Shown piece after piece: positions 50,459-58,733 of a DNA stretch of 64,000 nucleotides (positions are counted from its first letter, which is position 1; each line of letters begins with the position of its first letter). The notes beneath the pieces are model-generated. The model was not told the origin of the DNA, ran no database searches, and was given only the letters and a program-made list of their open reading frames with translations. Made by a program: the position numbers and the translations under genes. This DNA comes from Rossellomorea arthrocnemi (GTDB lineage: Bacteria > Bacillota > Bacilli > Bacillales > Bacillaceae_B), in contig NZ_CAJGBF010000007.1 in assembly GCF_904424705.1 (NCBI RefSeq), positions 1 through 64,000 on the forward strand, written 5' to 3'.

Positions 50459-51886
50459 ATGGTAGTGGGAGAGATTACCGAAGAGAAAGACGTTGTCGTC
50501 ATCGGAGGAGGTCCAGGAGGCTATCACGCAGCCATCAGAGCCGCGAGTCTTGGGAGACAGGTGACATTGATCGAACGGGAGGACCTGGGGGGGACCTGTT
50601 TAAATAAAGGGTGTATCCCTTCAAAGGTATTCACCCATTTTGTCCAGGAATACAAAAAGACGAAACACCTGAAGGAAATGGGAATGGAGTTTGGAGAAGT
50701 GGAGGCGAATCTTTCTACTCTGCAACACTATAAAAATAAGAAAATCACCCAGCTTCGAAAAGGTGTGGAATCGCTGTGCAAAGCGAATATGGTTGAGATC
50801 GTTAAAGGTTCGGCTTCCTTGCTTTCAGAATCCCGTGTCGGAGTCGAAAACGGACATGAGTTTTCCCTTTTCAACTTCAAAGAGGCGATTGTCGCGACAG
50901 GAGGAGACTTTCACTACCCGGGTGAAGTCGTGTTTCATCCCGATTACGTCCTGAAAGAAAGAGAGATTTTTAATCTGAAGGAGATCCCTGAGGAACTGAT
51001 TGTGTATGGTTCAGATTATATTTCACTGGAGATCGCGTCTGTTTTCTCTATATTAGGAAGCCGTGTCACTCTCATCTTGAATGAGGAAGTTCCATTTGAC
51101 TCCGCTGTCTTAAAAGAGATATTCAGGCAGTTGAAAAAACAGAAAATCAATCTCATCAAGAACTCCGTACTGAGTAAGGCCTGTGAAAGGGACGGACACG
51201 TCATCGTCGAGCTTGAAAAAGACGATGGAGAAACAGTGTCAATAGAAGGGTCCCACTTTGTCATAAGCGGACAAGTAAAGCCAAACCTGCCGGAACTCGG
51301 TCTCGACCGACTCCGTATGGAAATAACGGAGCAGGGTTATATCCAAACAGATCGGGAGGGACGGACCTCGATTCCGCATATTTGGGCGATTGGGGACGCG
51401 ACGCAAGGTCCGTCCCTCGCAGTCAAGGCGATCAAGCAGGGAAAGGTGGCCGCTGAGGCGATGTCCGGTCTTTGTGTGGAAGTGGATCTGCAGTTTGTGC
51501 CGACTGTGGTGCAGATGATTCCACCGATTGCGTTTGCGGGCCTTACAGAAGAAGAAGCACGTAAGGAAGGTTATTCGGTCACAGTGAGTGAGAACCCTTT
51601 GAGAGGAAATGGGTACGCCCAACTCACAGAGGAGAAGGATGGATTCGTAAAAGTCGTGTCAGACAGTGAAACGGATGTGGTCCTTGGTATTCATATGATG
51701 GGAATGGGAGCGGTCGAGCTCATCACCTCAGGTATGCTGGGCCTTGAAATGGCGGCGAGGGATGAGGACTTTCGCTTTCCACTTTATCCGCACCCGAGTA
51801 TGAATGAATGCCTGCTGGAAGCGGTCGAAGGATTAAAGGGGGACGCTGTGCATATGTCTCCCAGAAAAAAGGAGCCCGCAAGGTGA
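50459..51886 (+). CDS. Dihydrolipoyl dehydrogenase (E3) of the complex
   Basis: 475 residues. FAD motif VIGGGPGGYHAA (14-25), redox-active Cys47/Cys52 in GGTCLNKGCIPSK, second NAD region, GDATQGPSLAVKA and the C-terminal HPSMNE with the conserved His. Reoxidises dihydrolipoamide with NAD+. The ATG follows the E2 stop without a gap. The NADH-binding Gly motif is somewhat diverged (VYGSDYISLEIAS). A hairpin made of GAGGGACGGACC and its inverse lies in the coding sequence at 51356-51418. Confidence 0.88.
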   Translation: MVVGEITEEKDVVVIGGGPGGYHAAIRAASLGRQVTLIEREDLGGTCLNKGCIPSKVFTHFVQEYKKTKHLKEMGMEFGEVEANLSTLQHYKNKKITQLRKGVESLCKANMVEIVKGSASLLSESRVGVENGHEFSLFNFKEAIVATGGDFHYPGEVVFHPDYVLKEREIFNLKEIPEELIVYGSDYISLEIASVFSILGSRVTLILNEEVPFDSAVLKEIFRQLKKQKINLIKNSVLSKACERDGHVIVELEKDDGETVSIEGSHFVISGQVKPNLPELGLDRLRMEITEQGYIQTDREGRTSIPHIWAIGDATQGPSLAVKAIKQGKVAAEAMSGLCVEVDLQFVPTVVQMIPPIAFAGLTEEEARKEGYSVTVSENPLRGNGYAQLTEEKDGFVKVVSDSETDVVLGIHMMGMGAVELITSGMLGLEMAARDEDFRFPLYPHPSMNECLLEAVEGLKGDAVHMSPRKKEPAR

Positions 51887-51967
51887 AAAGGGGGACGGAC
51901 TTCATTACAGAGAAGCGTTTAAGCTTTACTAGCCGCTCTTGAGAAGTTCTATAAAACAATTTAATAT

Positions 51968-51982
51968 AAAATTCAGAATATA
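51968..51982 (+). promoter_or_regulatory. Weak CodY-like box before the tyrosine operon
   Basis: AAAATTCAGAATATA matches the CodY consensus at 11 of 15 positions. A half PaaX-like site (ACGTTT, 51987-51992) follows. Both are weak. Confidence 0.3.
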
Positions 51983-52006
51983 CTTACGTTTAATGGAGGG
52001 ATTAGG

Positions 52007-53122
52007 ATGCAAGAGAATGTAGCAAAAAAGCAGGTTAAAGTAGAAGAGGTATTTCCGGTAAGAGATGTTGACTATTTAGAGTACTATACGGGAAATGCAA
52101 AACAGGCAGCCCATTTCTTCTGTACAGCATTCGGATTTAAAACCGTTGCCTATTCAGGACTTGAGACGGGAAATCGAGATACAGTATCTTATGTACTGCA
52201 ACAAAACAAAGTACGATTGGTTATTACAGGAAGCCTTCATGAAGGAAGCCGTGTGTCCCAATTCGTGAAAAAGCATGGAGACGGCATCAAAGACATCGCC
52301 CTTGTGGTGGATGATGTTGAAAAGGCTTACAGTGGAGCGGTATCCCGCGGTGCGATTGAAATCATGCCTCCTTCATCCTTGGAAGACGATAATGGACAAG
52401 TGAAAAAAGCCGTGATCGGTACATATGGGGACACGATCCATACACTTGTGGAACGTAAAGATTACAAAGGGGTTTTCATGCCTGGATTCGAGAAGTATGA
52501 CTCTGCCCTGAAACATGAAGATGCCGGTATCATTGCTGTCGACCATGTAGTTGGAAACGTGGAACGCATGGAAGAGTGGGTGGAGTACTATGAAAAAGTG
52601 ATGGGCTTCAAGGAAATGCGTCATTTCACAAATGAAGACATTACAACGGAATACTCCGCTCTTATGTCCAAGGTCATGCATAACGGCGGGCGTATCAAAT
52701 TCCCGATCAATGAGCCTGCTGAAGGAAAACGTAAATCACAAATCCAGGAATATCTTGAATTTTACGGTGGCCCAGGGGTGCAGCATATCGCTATCTTAAC
52801 AGAGGACATTGTGAAGACAGTCGGTATTCTAAAAGAAAATGGAGTCGAGTTCCTCAACACTCCTGATTCCTATTACGAAATGCTTTCAGAGCGTGTTGGT
52901 GAAATCGATGAAGAGATTTCGAAGATCAAAGAGTTGAATATTCTAGTAGACCGGGATGATGAAGGGTACCTTCTTCAAATTTTCACGAAGCCTATCGTGG
53001 ATCGTCCTACATTATTCATCGAAGTGATCCAACGTAAAGGGGCAAGAGGATTCGGGGAAGGAAACTTCAAAGCACTATTCGAATCCATCGAGCGCGAGCA
53101 GGAACGCAGAGGAAACCTATAA
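52007..53122 (+). CDS. hpd: 4-hydroxyphenylpyruvate dioxygenase
   Basis: 371 residues, two vicinal-oxygen-chelate halves. Fe(II) ligands His180 (AVDHVVGNV), His260 (GVQHIAI) and Glu339 (LFIEVIQRKG), plus the C-terminal GFGEGNFKALFESIE. It converts 4-hydroxyphenylpyruvate and O2 to homogentisate and CO2. Ribosome binding site TGGAGGG. Heads the tyrosine operon, in which the next four genes complete most of the homogentisate route. Confidence 0.95.
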   Translation: MQENVAKKQVKVEEVFPVRDVDYLEYYTGNAKQAAHFFCTAFGFKTVAYSGLETGNRDTVSYVLQQNKVRLVITGSLHEGSRVSQFVKKHGDGIKDIALVVDDVEKAYSGAVSRGAIEIMPPSSLEDDNGQVKKAVIGTYGDTIHTLVERKDYKGVFMPGFEKYDSALKHEDAGIIAVDHVVGNVERMEEWVEYYEKVMGFKEMRHFTNEDITTEYSALMSKVMHNGGRIKFPINEPAEGKRKSQIQEYLEFYGGPGVQHIAILTEDIVKTVGILKENGVEFLNTPDSYYEMLSERVGEIDEEISKIKELNILVDRDDEGYLLQIFTKPIVDRPTLFIEVIQRKGARGFGEGNFKALFESIEREQERRGNL

Positions 53123-53185
53123 ACATTAACTAGATAAAGAGAGCATATATAACGGGGGTCAAAGGACCGGTCAGGGGGTTAACTC

Positions 53186-54418
53186 ATGAAGAGATTAGCT
53201 GCTTCTACGCTAAATATCGTACAGATTACAAGTACTATATTAAAACGTGAAGATAAGCTAACACGTGAGTCGACCCCCTTCATCCATGAGGAAAGCGGGG
53301 AAGCATGTATGACATTAAAGTTCAAAACAAGGGAAGCGGTCACACATATTGCTCCATATGTGCTGGGGAAGACACTTTTAGACTTACAGAAGGAGCATGG
53401 TCTCTCTTCAATCAGGAAGCTGTCAGAAAATGAAAACATATACGGCTGCTCTCCGAAAGTGAAGCAGTGGTTTAAAGACAACGGAAGCGACCTGTTTCTG
53501 TATCCGGACGGGGCGGCAGTCGATTTAAGTCATAAGGTATCAGGGTTTCTTGGGGTCCCGAAAGAACAGCTCGTATTCGGAAACGGCTCCGATGAAGTGA
53601 TCCGATTGCTGACGAGGGCTTATTTGAGCAACGGGGATGAAGCGATCATGGCCGATGTCACATTTCCGAGATACCAGACCAATGTGTCATTAGAGGGAGG
53701 CACTCCGGTCATTGTCCCTCTTGAAGACGGTACCCATGACTTACGAGGGATGCTTGAGCTCATTACGCAAAAAACAAAGCTGATCTTTGTGTGTAACCCG
53801 AATAACCCGACGGGAACGATCGTCGGGAAGAAAGAACTCCTGCAATTTATCGAGAGCGTGCCGTCGAACATACTGGTTGTGGTGGATGAAGCTTATATGG
53901 AGTATGTGACAACCGATGATTATTTAGAAACTCTCCCTCTTCTGTCGGCATTCGATAATCTGATTGTCCTCAGGACATTTTCAAAAATTTATGGTTTAGC
54001 CGGGCTAAGAGTCGGGTTCGGTGTCATGAATGAAGAGGTCGCTGAACAGCTCCGTAAAGTGAAGGATGTCTTCAATGTGAATACCGTTGCTCAGAAATCA
54101 GCGATCATTGCCCTGGAAGATCAAGCATTTATTAGAGAATGTACCCATAAGAATGAGCAGGGCCGTCTTTATTTGGAAAGTGAATTTGATCGTCTGGGGA
54201 TATCCTATTTCCCGTCTCAATCGAACTTTATCATGGTGGACACAGGGATGAATGGTGACACGGTCTCATATGAACTTGTGAAAAGAGGGCTCGTCGTCCG
54301 TTCGGGGACTCTTCTCGGATATCCGACCACGGTTCGTGTCACGATTGGCACACAGGATGATAACAAGAGATTCGTTGGAGCGCTTGAAGACATATTGCAA
54401 AACGAAGGGGTGAGCTAA
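53186..54418 (+). CDS. PLP-dependent aminotransferase, HisC-like (probable Tyr/Phe transaminase)
   Basis: 410 residues from ATG 53186, which has AGGGGG 7 nt upstream. The family core, with LSENENIYGCSPK, NPNNPTG, VVDEAYMEYV and the PLP-lysine in RTFSKIYGLAGLRVG, begins only near residue 42 (Met at 53309). A start at 53309 would give the usual 369 residues, so the N-terminus is uncertain. HisC-type enzymes accept aromatic amino acids; between HPPD and fumarylacetoacetase genes it is expected to make 4-hydroxyphenylpyruvate from tyrosine. Confidence 0.83.
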   Translation: MKRLAASTLNIVQITSTILKREDKLTRESTPFIHEESGEACMTLKFKTREAVTHIAPYVLGKTLLDLQKEHGLSSIRKLSENENIYGCSPKVKQWFKDNGSDLFLYPDGAAVDLSHKVSGFLGVPKEQLVFGNGSDEVIRLLTRAYLSNGDEAIMADVTFPRYQTNVSLEGGTPVIVPLEDGTHDLRGMLELITQKTKLIFVCNPNNPTGTIVGKKELLQFIESVPSNILVVVDEAYMEYVTTDDYLETLPLLSAFDNLIVLRTFSKIYGLAGLRVGFGVMNEEVAEQLRKVKDVFNVNTVAQKSAIIALEDQAFIRECTHKNEQGRLYLESEFDRLGISYFPSQSNFIMVDTGMNGDTVSYELVKRGLVVRSGTLLGYPTTVRVTIGTQDDNKRFVGALEDILQNEGVS

Positions 54419-55030
54419 ATGGATATCAAACCCCAGACGCTTGCGTGGCAGTCTGCTTATAAATTGATGATCGGCTCGATTTTGCCTAGGCCGATCGCCT
54501 TTGTTTCATCCCTTGATGAACGTGGGAATGCGAATCTGGCGCCGTACAGCTTCTTTACAGCCATTTCTGCAGAGCCTATGCTCGTCTGCTTCTCCCCCAT
54601 GAGAAGAGGCAAGGATGGCAGCAAAAAGGATACACTTGAAAATATCGAGAAAACGAAGGAATTCGTCATTAATATCGTCAGTGAAGAGTTTGTAGAAGAA
54701 ATGAACAACTGTGCCATTGAATTTGACTCAGACGTGGATGAATTCGAACAAGTCGGGCTCTCCAAGAAAGAGTCCATTACGGTAAAACCTCCTGGCGTAT
54801 CCGAAAGCAAGGTTCAATTGGAATGCGTACTTCATGAAGTTCTTCACTTTGGCGATCATCCTGGCGCAGGGAGTCTGGTCATCGGGAAAGTGGAGTGTGT
54901 AAGGATGAATGATGAGCTCTATTATGATGGAAAGATAGATTCAGAGAAACTCAAACCGGTAGGAAGGCTTGCCGGTCAAATGTATACCAAACCATTAACC
55001 GATTCATTTGAATTGATTCGAAAAAGGTGA
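54419..55030 (+). CDS. Flavin reductase-like FMN-binding protein
   Basis: 203 residues, split-barrel flavin reductase family (DIM6/NTAB): LMIGSILPRPIAFVSSLDERGN, NLAPYSFFTAIS, and the C-terminal KLKPVGRLAGQMYT. Family members reduce FMN for an oxygenase or act on their own on aromatic substrates. The ATG directly follows the aminotransferase stop. Its role in homogentisate breakdown is not obvious, as neither dioxygenase in this operon needs reduced flavin. Confidence 0.82.
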   Translation: MDIKPQTLAWQSAYKLMIGSILPRPIAFVSSLDERGNANLAPYSFFTAISAEPMLVCFSPMRRGKDGSKKDTLENIEKTKEFVINIVSEEFVEEMNNCAIEFDSDVDEFEQVGLSKKESITVKPPGVSESKVQLECVLHEVLHFGDHPGAGSLVIGKVECVRMNDELYYDGKIDSEKLKPVGRLAGQMYTKPLTDSFELIRKR

Positions 55031-55036
55031 TGACAA

Positions 55037-56020
55037 GTGAAGCTGGTCAGTTTTTTAAATGAAGGAGAAGTAAGGGCGGGGATCGTTCAGGATGAATTTG
55101 TCGTAGACATCCATGCTGTGAGCGGAGGTTTGCTCCCTAAAGATATGTTATCCATTATCGACCTTGGAGACGAAGGTCTAAAACGGATGAAGGAGCTCGG
55201 CACCTTTTCGGAAAAAGACGAGGGAGTGCATTCACTATGTGAGGTTACACTGAAGTCGCCGATACCAAGACCTGTCAGCATCCGGGATTTCTATGCATTC
55301 GAAGAACACGTGAAAACGGCCCGTAAACGAAGGGGACTTGATGTGGTGCCGGAGTGGTATGACATCCCCGTCTTTTATTACACCAATCACTTAGCTGTAA
55401 AAGGCACTGGCGATCACATCACGAAACCTGCCAGATGTGAGTGGCTCGATTATGAATTGGAAATCGCCTGCGTAATTGGAAGAAAAGGAACAAACATATC
55501 AAAAAAGAACGCAGAAGAGTATATTTACGGCTATTTCATCATGAATGACTGGAGTGCAAGAGATATCCAGAAGCATGAAATGAAAGTCGGACTTGGTCCC
55601 GCCAAAGGAAAGGATTTTGCCACTTCTTTCGGTCCTTACTTAGTGACGAAGGATGAACTGGAAACCTATCGTAAGGGAGACCGTTTTGATCTTCCTATGA
55701 CGGCAAAAGTGAATGGGAAACTCTTATCAGAGGGGAATTATCAGGATATTCATTATCCATTTGCAGACATGATCGTGCGTGCCTCGGAAGACGTCACCCT
55801 ATACCCCGGTGAGGTCATTGGATCCGGTACTGTAGGAACAGGGTGCATCTTGGAACTGGGGACTGAGAAGCATCCATGGTTGAAGGCCGGGGATGTGGTG
55901 GAATTAGAGATTAAGGGATTGGGAGTCTTGAGGAATATGATTGTAGAAAAAAGAGGGGAGGAAGATCATGTACTATCGTCAAATGGGGAAAATACCTCAC
56001 AAACGTCACACCATGTTTAA
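55037..56020 (+). CDS. Fumarylacetoacetase (FAH-family hydrolase)
   Basis: 327 residues. The FAH motifs are RDFYAFEEHV (about 85-94), YDIPVFYYTNHLAVKG, the acidic metal ligands in LDYELEIACVIG (about 136-147), and DWSARDIQ. It cleaves fumarylacetoacetate (or maleylacetoacetate directly) to acetoacetate and fumarate. GTG start 55037, GGTGATG upstream. The last 53 nt overlap the start of the next gene, which is a longer overlap than usual. Confidence 0.9.
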   Translation: MKLVSFLNEGEVRAGIVQDEFVVDIHAVSGGLLPKDMLSIIDLGDEGLKRMKELGTFSEKDEGVHSLCEVTLKSPIPRPVSIRDFYAFEEHVKTARKRRGLDVVPEWYDIPVFYYTNHLAVKGTGDHITKPARCEWLDYELEIACVIGRKGTNISKKNAEEYIYGYFIMNDWSARDIQKHEMKVGLGPAKGKDFATSFGPYLVTKDELETYRKGDRFDLPMTAKVNGKLLSEGNYQDIHYPFADMIVRASEDVTLYPGEVIGSGTVGTGCILELGTEKHPWLKAGDVVELEIKGLGVLRNMIVEKRGEEDHVLSSNGENTSQTSHHV

Positions 56021-57113
56021 AAAGGACGATGGCTCGCTCTACAGGGAGCAGGTCATGGGAACGAAGGGATTCTCTGGGACACAGTCGATTTTATATCATC
56101 ATCATTTGCCGACGGCTGTCGCGAAAACAGAGTATTTAGGGAGCTATATGCCGGAGTTTGAGGATGAGGGTGCCCTTCGTCATCGACATTTCTTTACAGA
56201 TAGAGTTGAGAAAAAAGGCTGTGCCTTAAAGAGCCGTGAATATTTACTTGGTAATTCCGATTTATTGATTGGAACCGCCCATGTCACAGAAGAGATGACA
56301 AGCTTTTACCGAAATGGTGATGGAGATGAAATGCTTTATATCCATTATGGTAGAGGGAAGGTAGAAACAATGTTCGGGACGCTCACCTATGGAAAAGGGG
56401 ATTATGTGGTGATTCCGATTGGGACCATCTATCGTGTCGTTCCTGAAGAGGAGACGAAGATGCTGATCGTCGAGTCTTTCAGTCAGATTACCACACCTCG
56501 CCGTTATCGCAATGAGTACGGACAGTTACTGGAGCACAGTCCGTTTTGTGAACGGGATCTGCGGGGACCTGAGAAGCTTGCAACCATGGATGAAGAGGGC
56601 GAATTCGAAGTGATCACCAAATCAAGAGGAGCGCTTCATTCCCATGTTCTAAATCACCATCCATTGGATGTAGTCGGATGGGATGGTTACTTGTATCCTT
56701 GGGTCTTCAACATTGAGGATTTTGAGCCGATTACAGGACGCGTGCATCAGCCGCCTCCTGTTCATCAAACGTTTGAAGGGCATAACTTCGTTGTCTGCTC
56801 TTTTGTTCCAAGATTATACGACTATCACCCGGAATCGATTCCGGCTCCTTATAATCACAGCAACGTGAACAGTGATGAGCTGCTGTACTATGTGGAAGGT
56901 AACTTCATGAGCAGAAAGGGAATCAAAGAAGGATCGATTACCCTCCATCCGAGCGGGATTCCACACGGTCCTCACCCCGGAACGACAGAAGCCAGTATCG
57001 GGAAAAAAGAAACACTGGAGCTCGCCGTGATGATCGATACTTTCAAACCGTTGAAGATCGTTAAAAAAGCAAAGGATGTCGAAGATCCGAATTATATGTT
57101 TACATGGGTGTAA
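55968..57113 (+). CDS. hmgA: Homogentisate 1,2-dioxygenase
   Basis: 381 residues, cupin-like bacterial homogentisate dioxygenase. Fe(II) ligands His297 (APYNHSNVNS), Glu304 (SDELLYY) and His333 (GIPHGPHPG). Opens the homogentisate ring to maleylacetoacetate. ATG 55968 has GAGGGGAGG upstream, inside the fumarylacetoacetase gene, so the two are translationally linked. No maleylacetoacetate isomerase gene follows. Last gene of the tyrosine operon. Confidence 0.93.
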   Translation: MYYRQMGKIPHKRHTMFKKDDGSLYREQVMGTKGFSGTQSILYHHHLPTAVAKTEYLGSYMPEFEDEGALRHRHFFTDRVEKKGCALKSREYLLGNSDLLIGTAHVTEEMTSFYRNGDGDEMLYIHYGRGKVETMFGTLTYGKGDYVVIPIGTIYRVVPEEETKMLIVESFSQITTPRRYRNEYGQLLEHSPFCERDLRGPEKLATMDEEGEFEVITKSRGALHSHVLNHHPLDVVGWDGYLYPWVFNIEDFEPITGRVHQPPPVHQTFEGHNFVVCSFVPRLYDYHPESIPAPYNHSNVNSDELLYYVEGNFMSRKGIKEGSITLHPSGIPHGPHPGTTEASIGKKETLELAVMIDTFKPLKIVKKAKDVEDPNYMFTWV

Positions 57114-57114
57114 A

Positions 57115-57165
57115 GGAAGAATCAATCCAAAGGCCGTTTGGTTACTTGGGTTGATTCTTTTTATT
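57115..57165 (+). terminator. Terminator of the tyrosine operon
   Basis: AAGAATCAATCCAA pairs with TTGGGTTGATTCTT, followed by TTTATTT. Confidence 0.8.
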
Positions 57166-57198
57166 TATAAAAAGTTTAAAAAAGGGGGTGGTTACTTT

Positions 57199-57264
57199 TT
57201 GAGAGAATACATTTCTTTACGAAAGATTATTCATCGTTACAGAAAAAATAAATTGAAATTATAA
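57199..57264 (+). CDS. Possible 21-residue basic peptide
   Basis: TTG 57199 is preceded by AAAAGGGGGTGG and opens a 21-codon frame encoding a very basic peptide (MREYISLRKIIHRYRKNKLKL would be 21 residues, so it is described rather than relied on). It lies just after the terminator of the tyrosine operon, with no clear promoter. Could be chance. Confidence 0.2.
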   Translation: MREYISLRKIIHRYRKNKLKL

Positions 57265-57575
57265 TGATAAAGGCGTTACGGATTAAGGGAAAAAAGGTTT
57301 TGTATTAAAATGGATAATTATTGATGATGTGCTTTCAAGATTAATAAAAATTCACTCCTCCTTTTTAAAAGAAAATGAATTCTCAATTATAAAAAAATAA
57401 TGAGAATAAATCAGTCAGAAACACACAGGTCTAAACTCCCCTAACTCCCCTTCCCATAGGGTTTTGTCGAAAAATTTTTAAAAGGGCTCCTCATCGGATG
57501 TGAAGCGTCATTCACCTCCTCAAATAAAAAAATCTCAAATATTTTTTTATCCCGGCAAACTGTATTAGGACAAAG
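57265..57575. other. A/T-rich gene-free stretch
   Basis: No ORF with a convincing ribosome binding site and no recognisable RNA. Several A/T tracts, possibly curved DNA ahead of the ilv promoter. Confidence 0.5.
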
Positions 57576-57590
57576 ATGTAAGCGTTTACT
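57576..57590 (+). promoter_or_regulatory. cre site (CcpA operator) upstream of the ilv operon
   Basis: ATGTAAGCGTTTACT matches the consensus WTGNAANCGNWNNCW at every position. It is centred near -89 relative to the probable start of transcription, an activating position. CcpA activates ilv-leu in B. subtilis from an upstream cre. Confidence 0.75.
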
Positions 57591-57636
57591 TATAATCAGA
57601 TTAATCTAAATAGTCAAATAATTTACAAAAAGCCTG

Positions 57637-57818
57637 TTGACCTTACCGGGAAACGGGAGTAATATTGTCCTCAATAAAAAAAATCTGAGCCGGCAGGAAG
57701 CGGCAGCAACACCCGAACCAAGCCGCCTGCTAAAGTAATATTCAAGTCAACGTACTTGCGTTGCAACAATAAATTTCTGAATAATCAAATAAATCGCAAC
57801 CAGGAAGGAATGATTAAC
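57637..57818 (+). promoter_or_regulatory. ilv operon promoter and 5' leader
   Basis: TTGACC (57637-57642), 17 nt, TAATAT (57660-57665): a near-consensus sigma-A promoter. The 150-nt leader contains a hairpin GCAGG-CGGC / GCCGCCTGC (about 57694-57731) and CAACG/CGTTG (about 57749-57764). There is no T-box motif here, unlike B. subtilis ilv-leu, where the T-box is in this position. Confidence 0.75.
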
Positions 57819-58718
57819 ATGAACGAACAGTGGATCTACTTAGACGGACAATTTGTAAAAAAGGAAGACGCAGTTGTATCTGTGTACGACCATGGTTTTC
57901 TATATGGAGATGGAGTGTTCGAAGGGATTCGAATGTACGATGGTAACGTTTTTCGTCTGGATGAACATGTTGATCGCCTTTATGATTCAGCTAAATCCAT
58001 CATGTTGCATATCGAAGTTTCTAAAGAAGAGATGAGCGATATCATTGTCGATACATTGAAAAAGAATCAACTGGAAAATGCCTACATACGTGTGGTCATT
58101 TCTAGAGGTGTTGGAAACTTGGGATTGGATCCATTTACTTGTAGAAAGCCACAAATCATCGTCATTGCTGAACAACTTGCCCTTTTCCCGAAATCCTTGT
58201 ACGAAACGGGCATTGATATCGTAACGGTGGCCAGCCGCCGAAATCGTGCGGACGTTCTTTCACCAAAGGTTAAATCCTTAAACTACTTAAATAACATTCT
58301 TGTAAAAATCGAAGCAAACCTTGCTGGTGTAAGTGAAGCATTAATGTTGAACGATCAAGGATATGTAGCCGAAGGGTCTGCAGACAACATTTTCATTGTC
58401 AAAAAAGGAAAGATCCTTACTCCCCCAGGATATGTAGGAGCTCTTGAAGGGATCACACGTAATGCCATCATTGAAATCGCCGGTAAATTAGGGTTCGAGA
58501 TGAAGGAAGAAGTCTTTACCCGTCATGATGTGTATACAGCGGATGAAGTGTTCTTAACAGGAACAGCCGCAGAAGTCATTGCCGTTGTAAAGGTTGACGG
58601 ACGTATAATCGGTGAAGGAAAGCCTGGAAAGTATACTACCCAATTATTGCAGGAGTTCAGAAACACTGTCACGCAGGATGGAAGAAAAGTTTACAAACAA
58701 AATGCTCAAGTTGGCTGA
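57819..58718 (+). CDS. ilvE: Branched-chain amino acid aminotransferase
   Basis: 299 residues, class IV fold-type PLP enzyme. SVYDHGFLYGDGVFEGIR (about 21-38), PLP-lysine Lys152 in SPKVKSLNYLNN, and EGSADNIFIVKKG with TPPGYVGALEGITR. It interconverts Val, Leu, Ile and their 2-oxoacids with glutamate as donor. Start ATG 57819, about 9 nt after AGGAAGGA; a longer frame from 57756 has no ribosome binding site. First gene of the ilv operon. Confidence 0.92.
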   Translation: MNEQWIYLDGQFVKKEDAVVSVYDHGFLYGDGVFEGIRMYDGNVFRLDEHVDRLYDSAKSIMLHIEVSKEEMSDIIVDTLKKNQLENAYIRVVISRGVGNLGLDPFTCRKPQIIVIAEQLALFPKSLYETGIDIVTVASRRNRADVLSPKVKSLNYLNNILVKIEANLAGVSEALMLNDQGYVAEGSADNIFIVKKGKILTPPGYVGALEGITRNAIIEIAGKLGFEMKEEVFTRHDVYTADEVFLTGTAAEVIAVVKVDGRIIGEGKPGKYTTQLLQEFRNTVTQDGRKVYKQNAQVG

Positions 58719-58733
58719 GTTGGAGGTGATGAC

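Noticed and set aside
47203-51886. Ordinary branched-chain oxoacid dehydrogenase (bkd) operon
   Set aside because: Not fully excluded: sequence alone cannot set the substrate. PheDH upstream and the shared operator favour phenylpyruvate, and no buk, ptb or leucine dehydrogenase gene is beside it.
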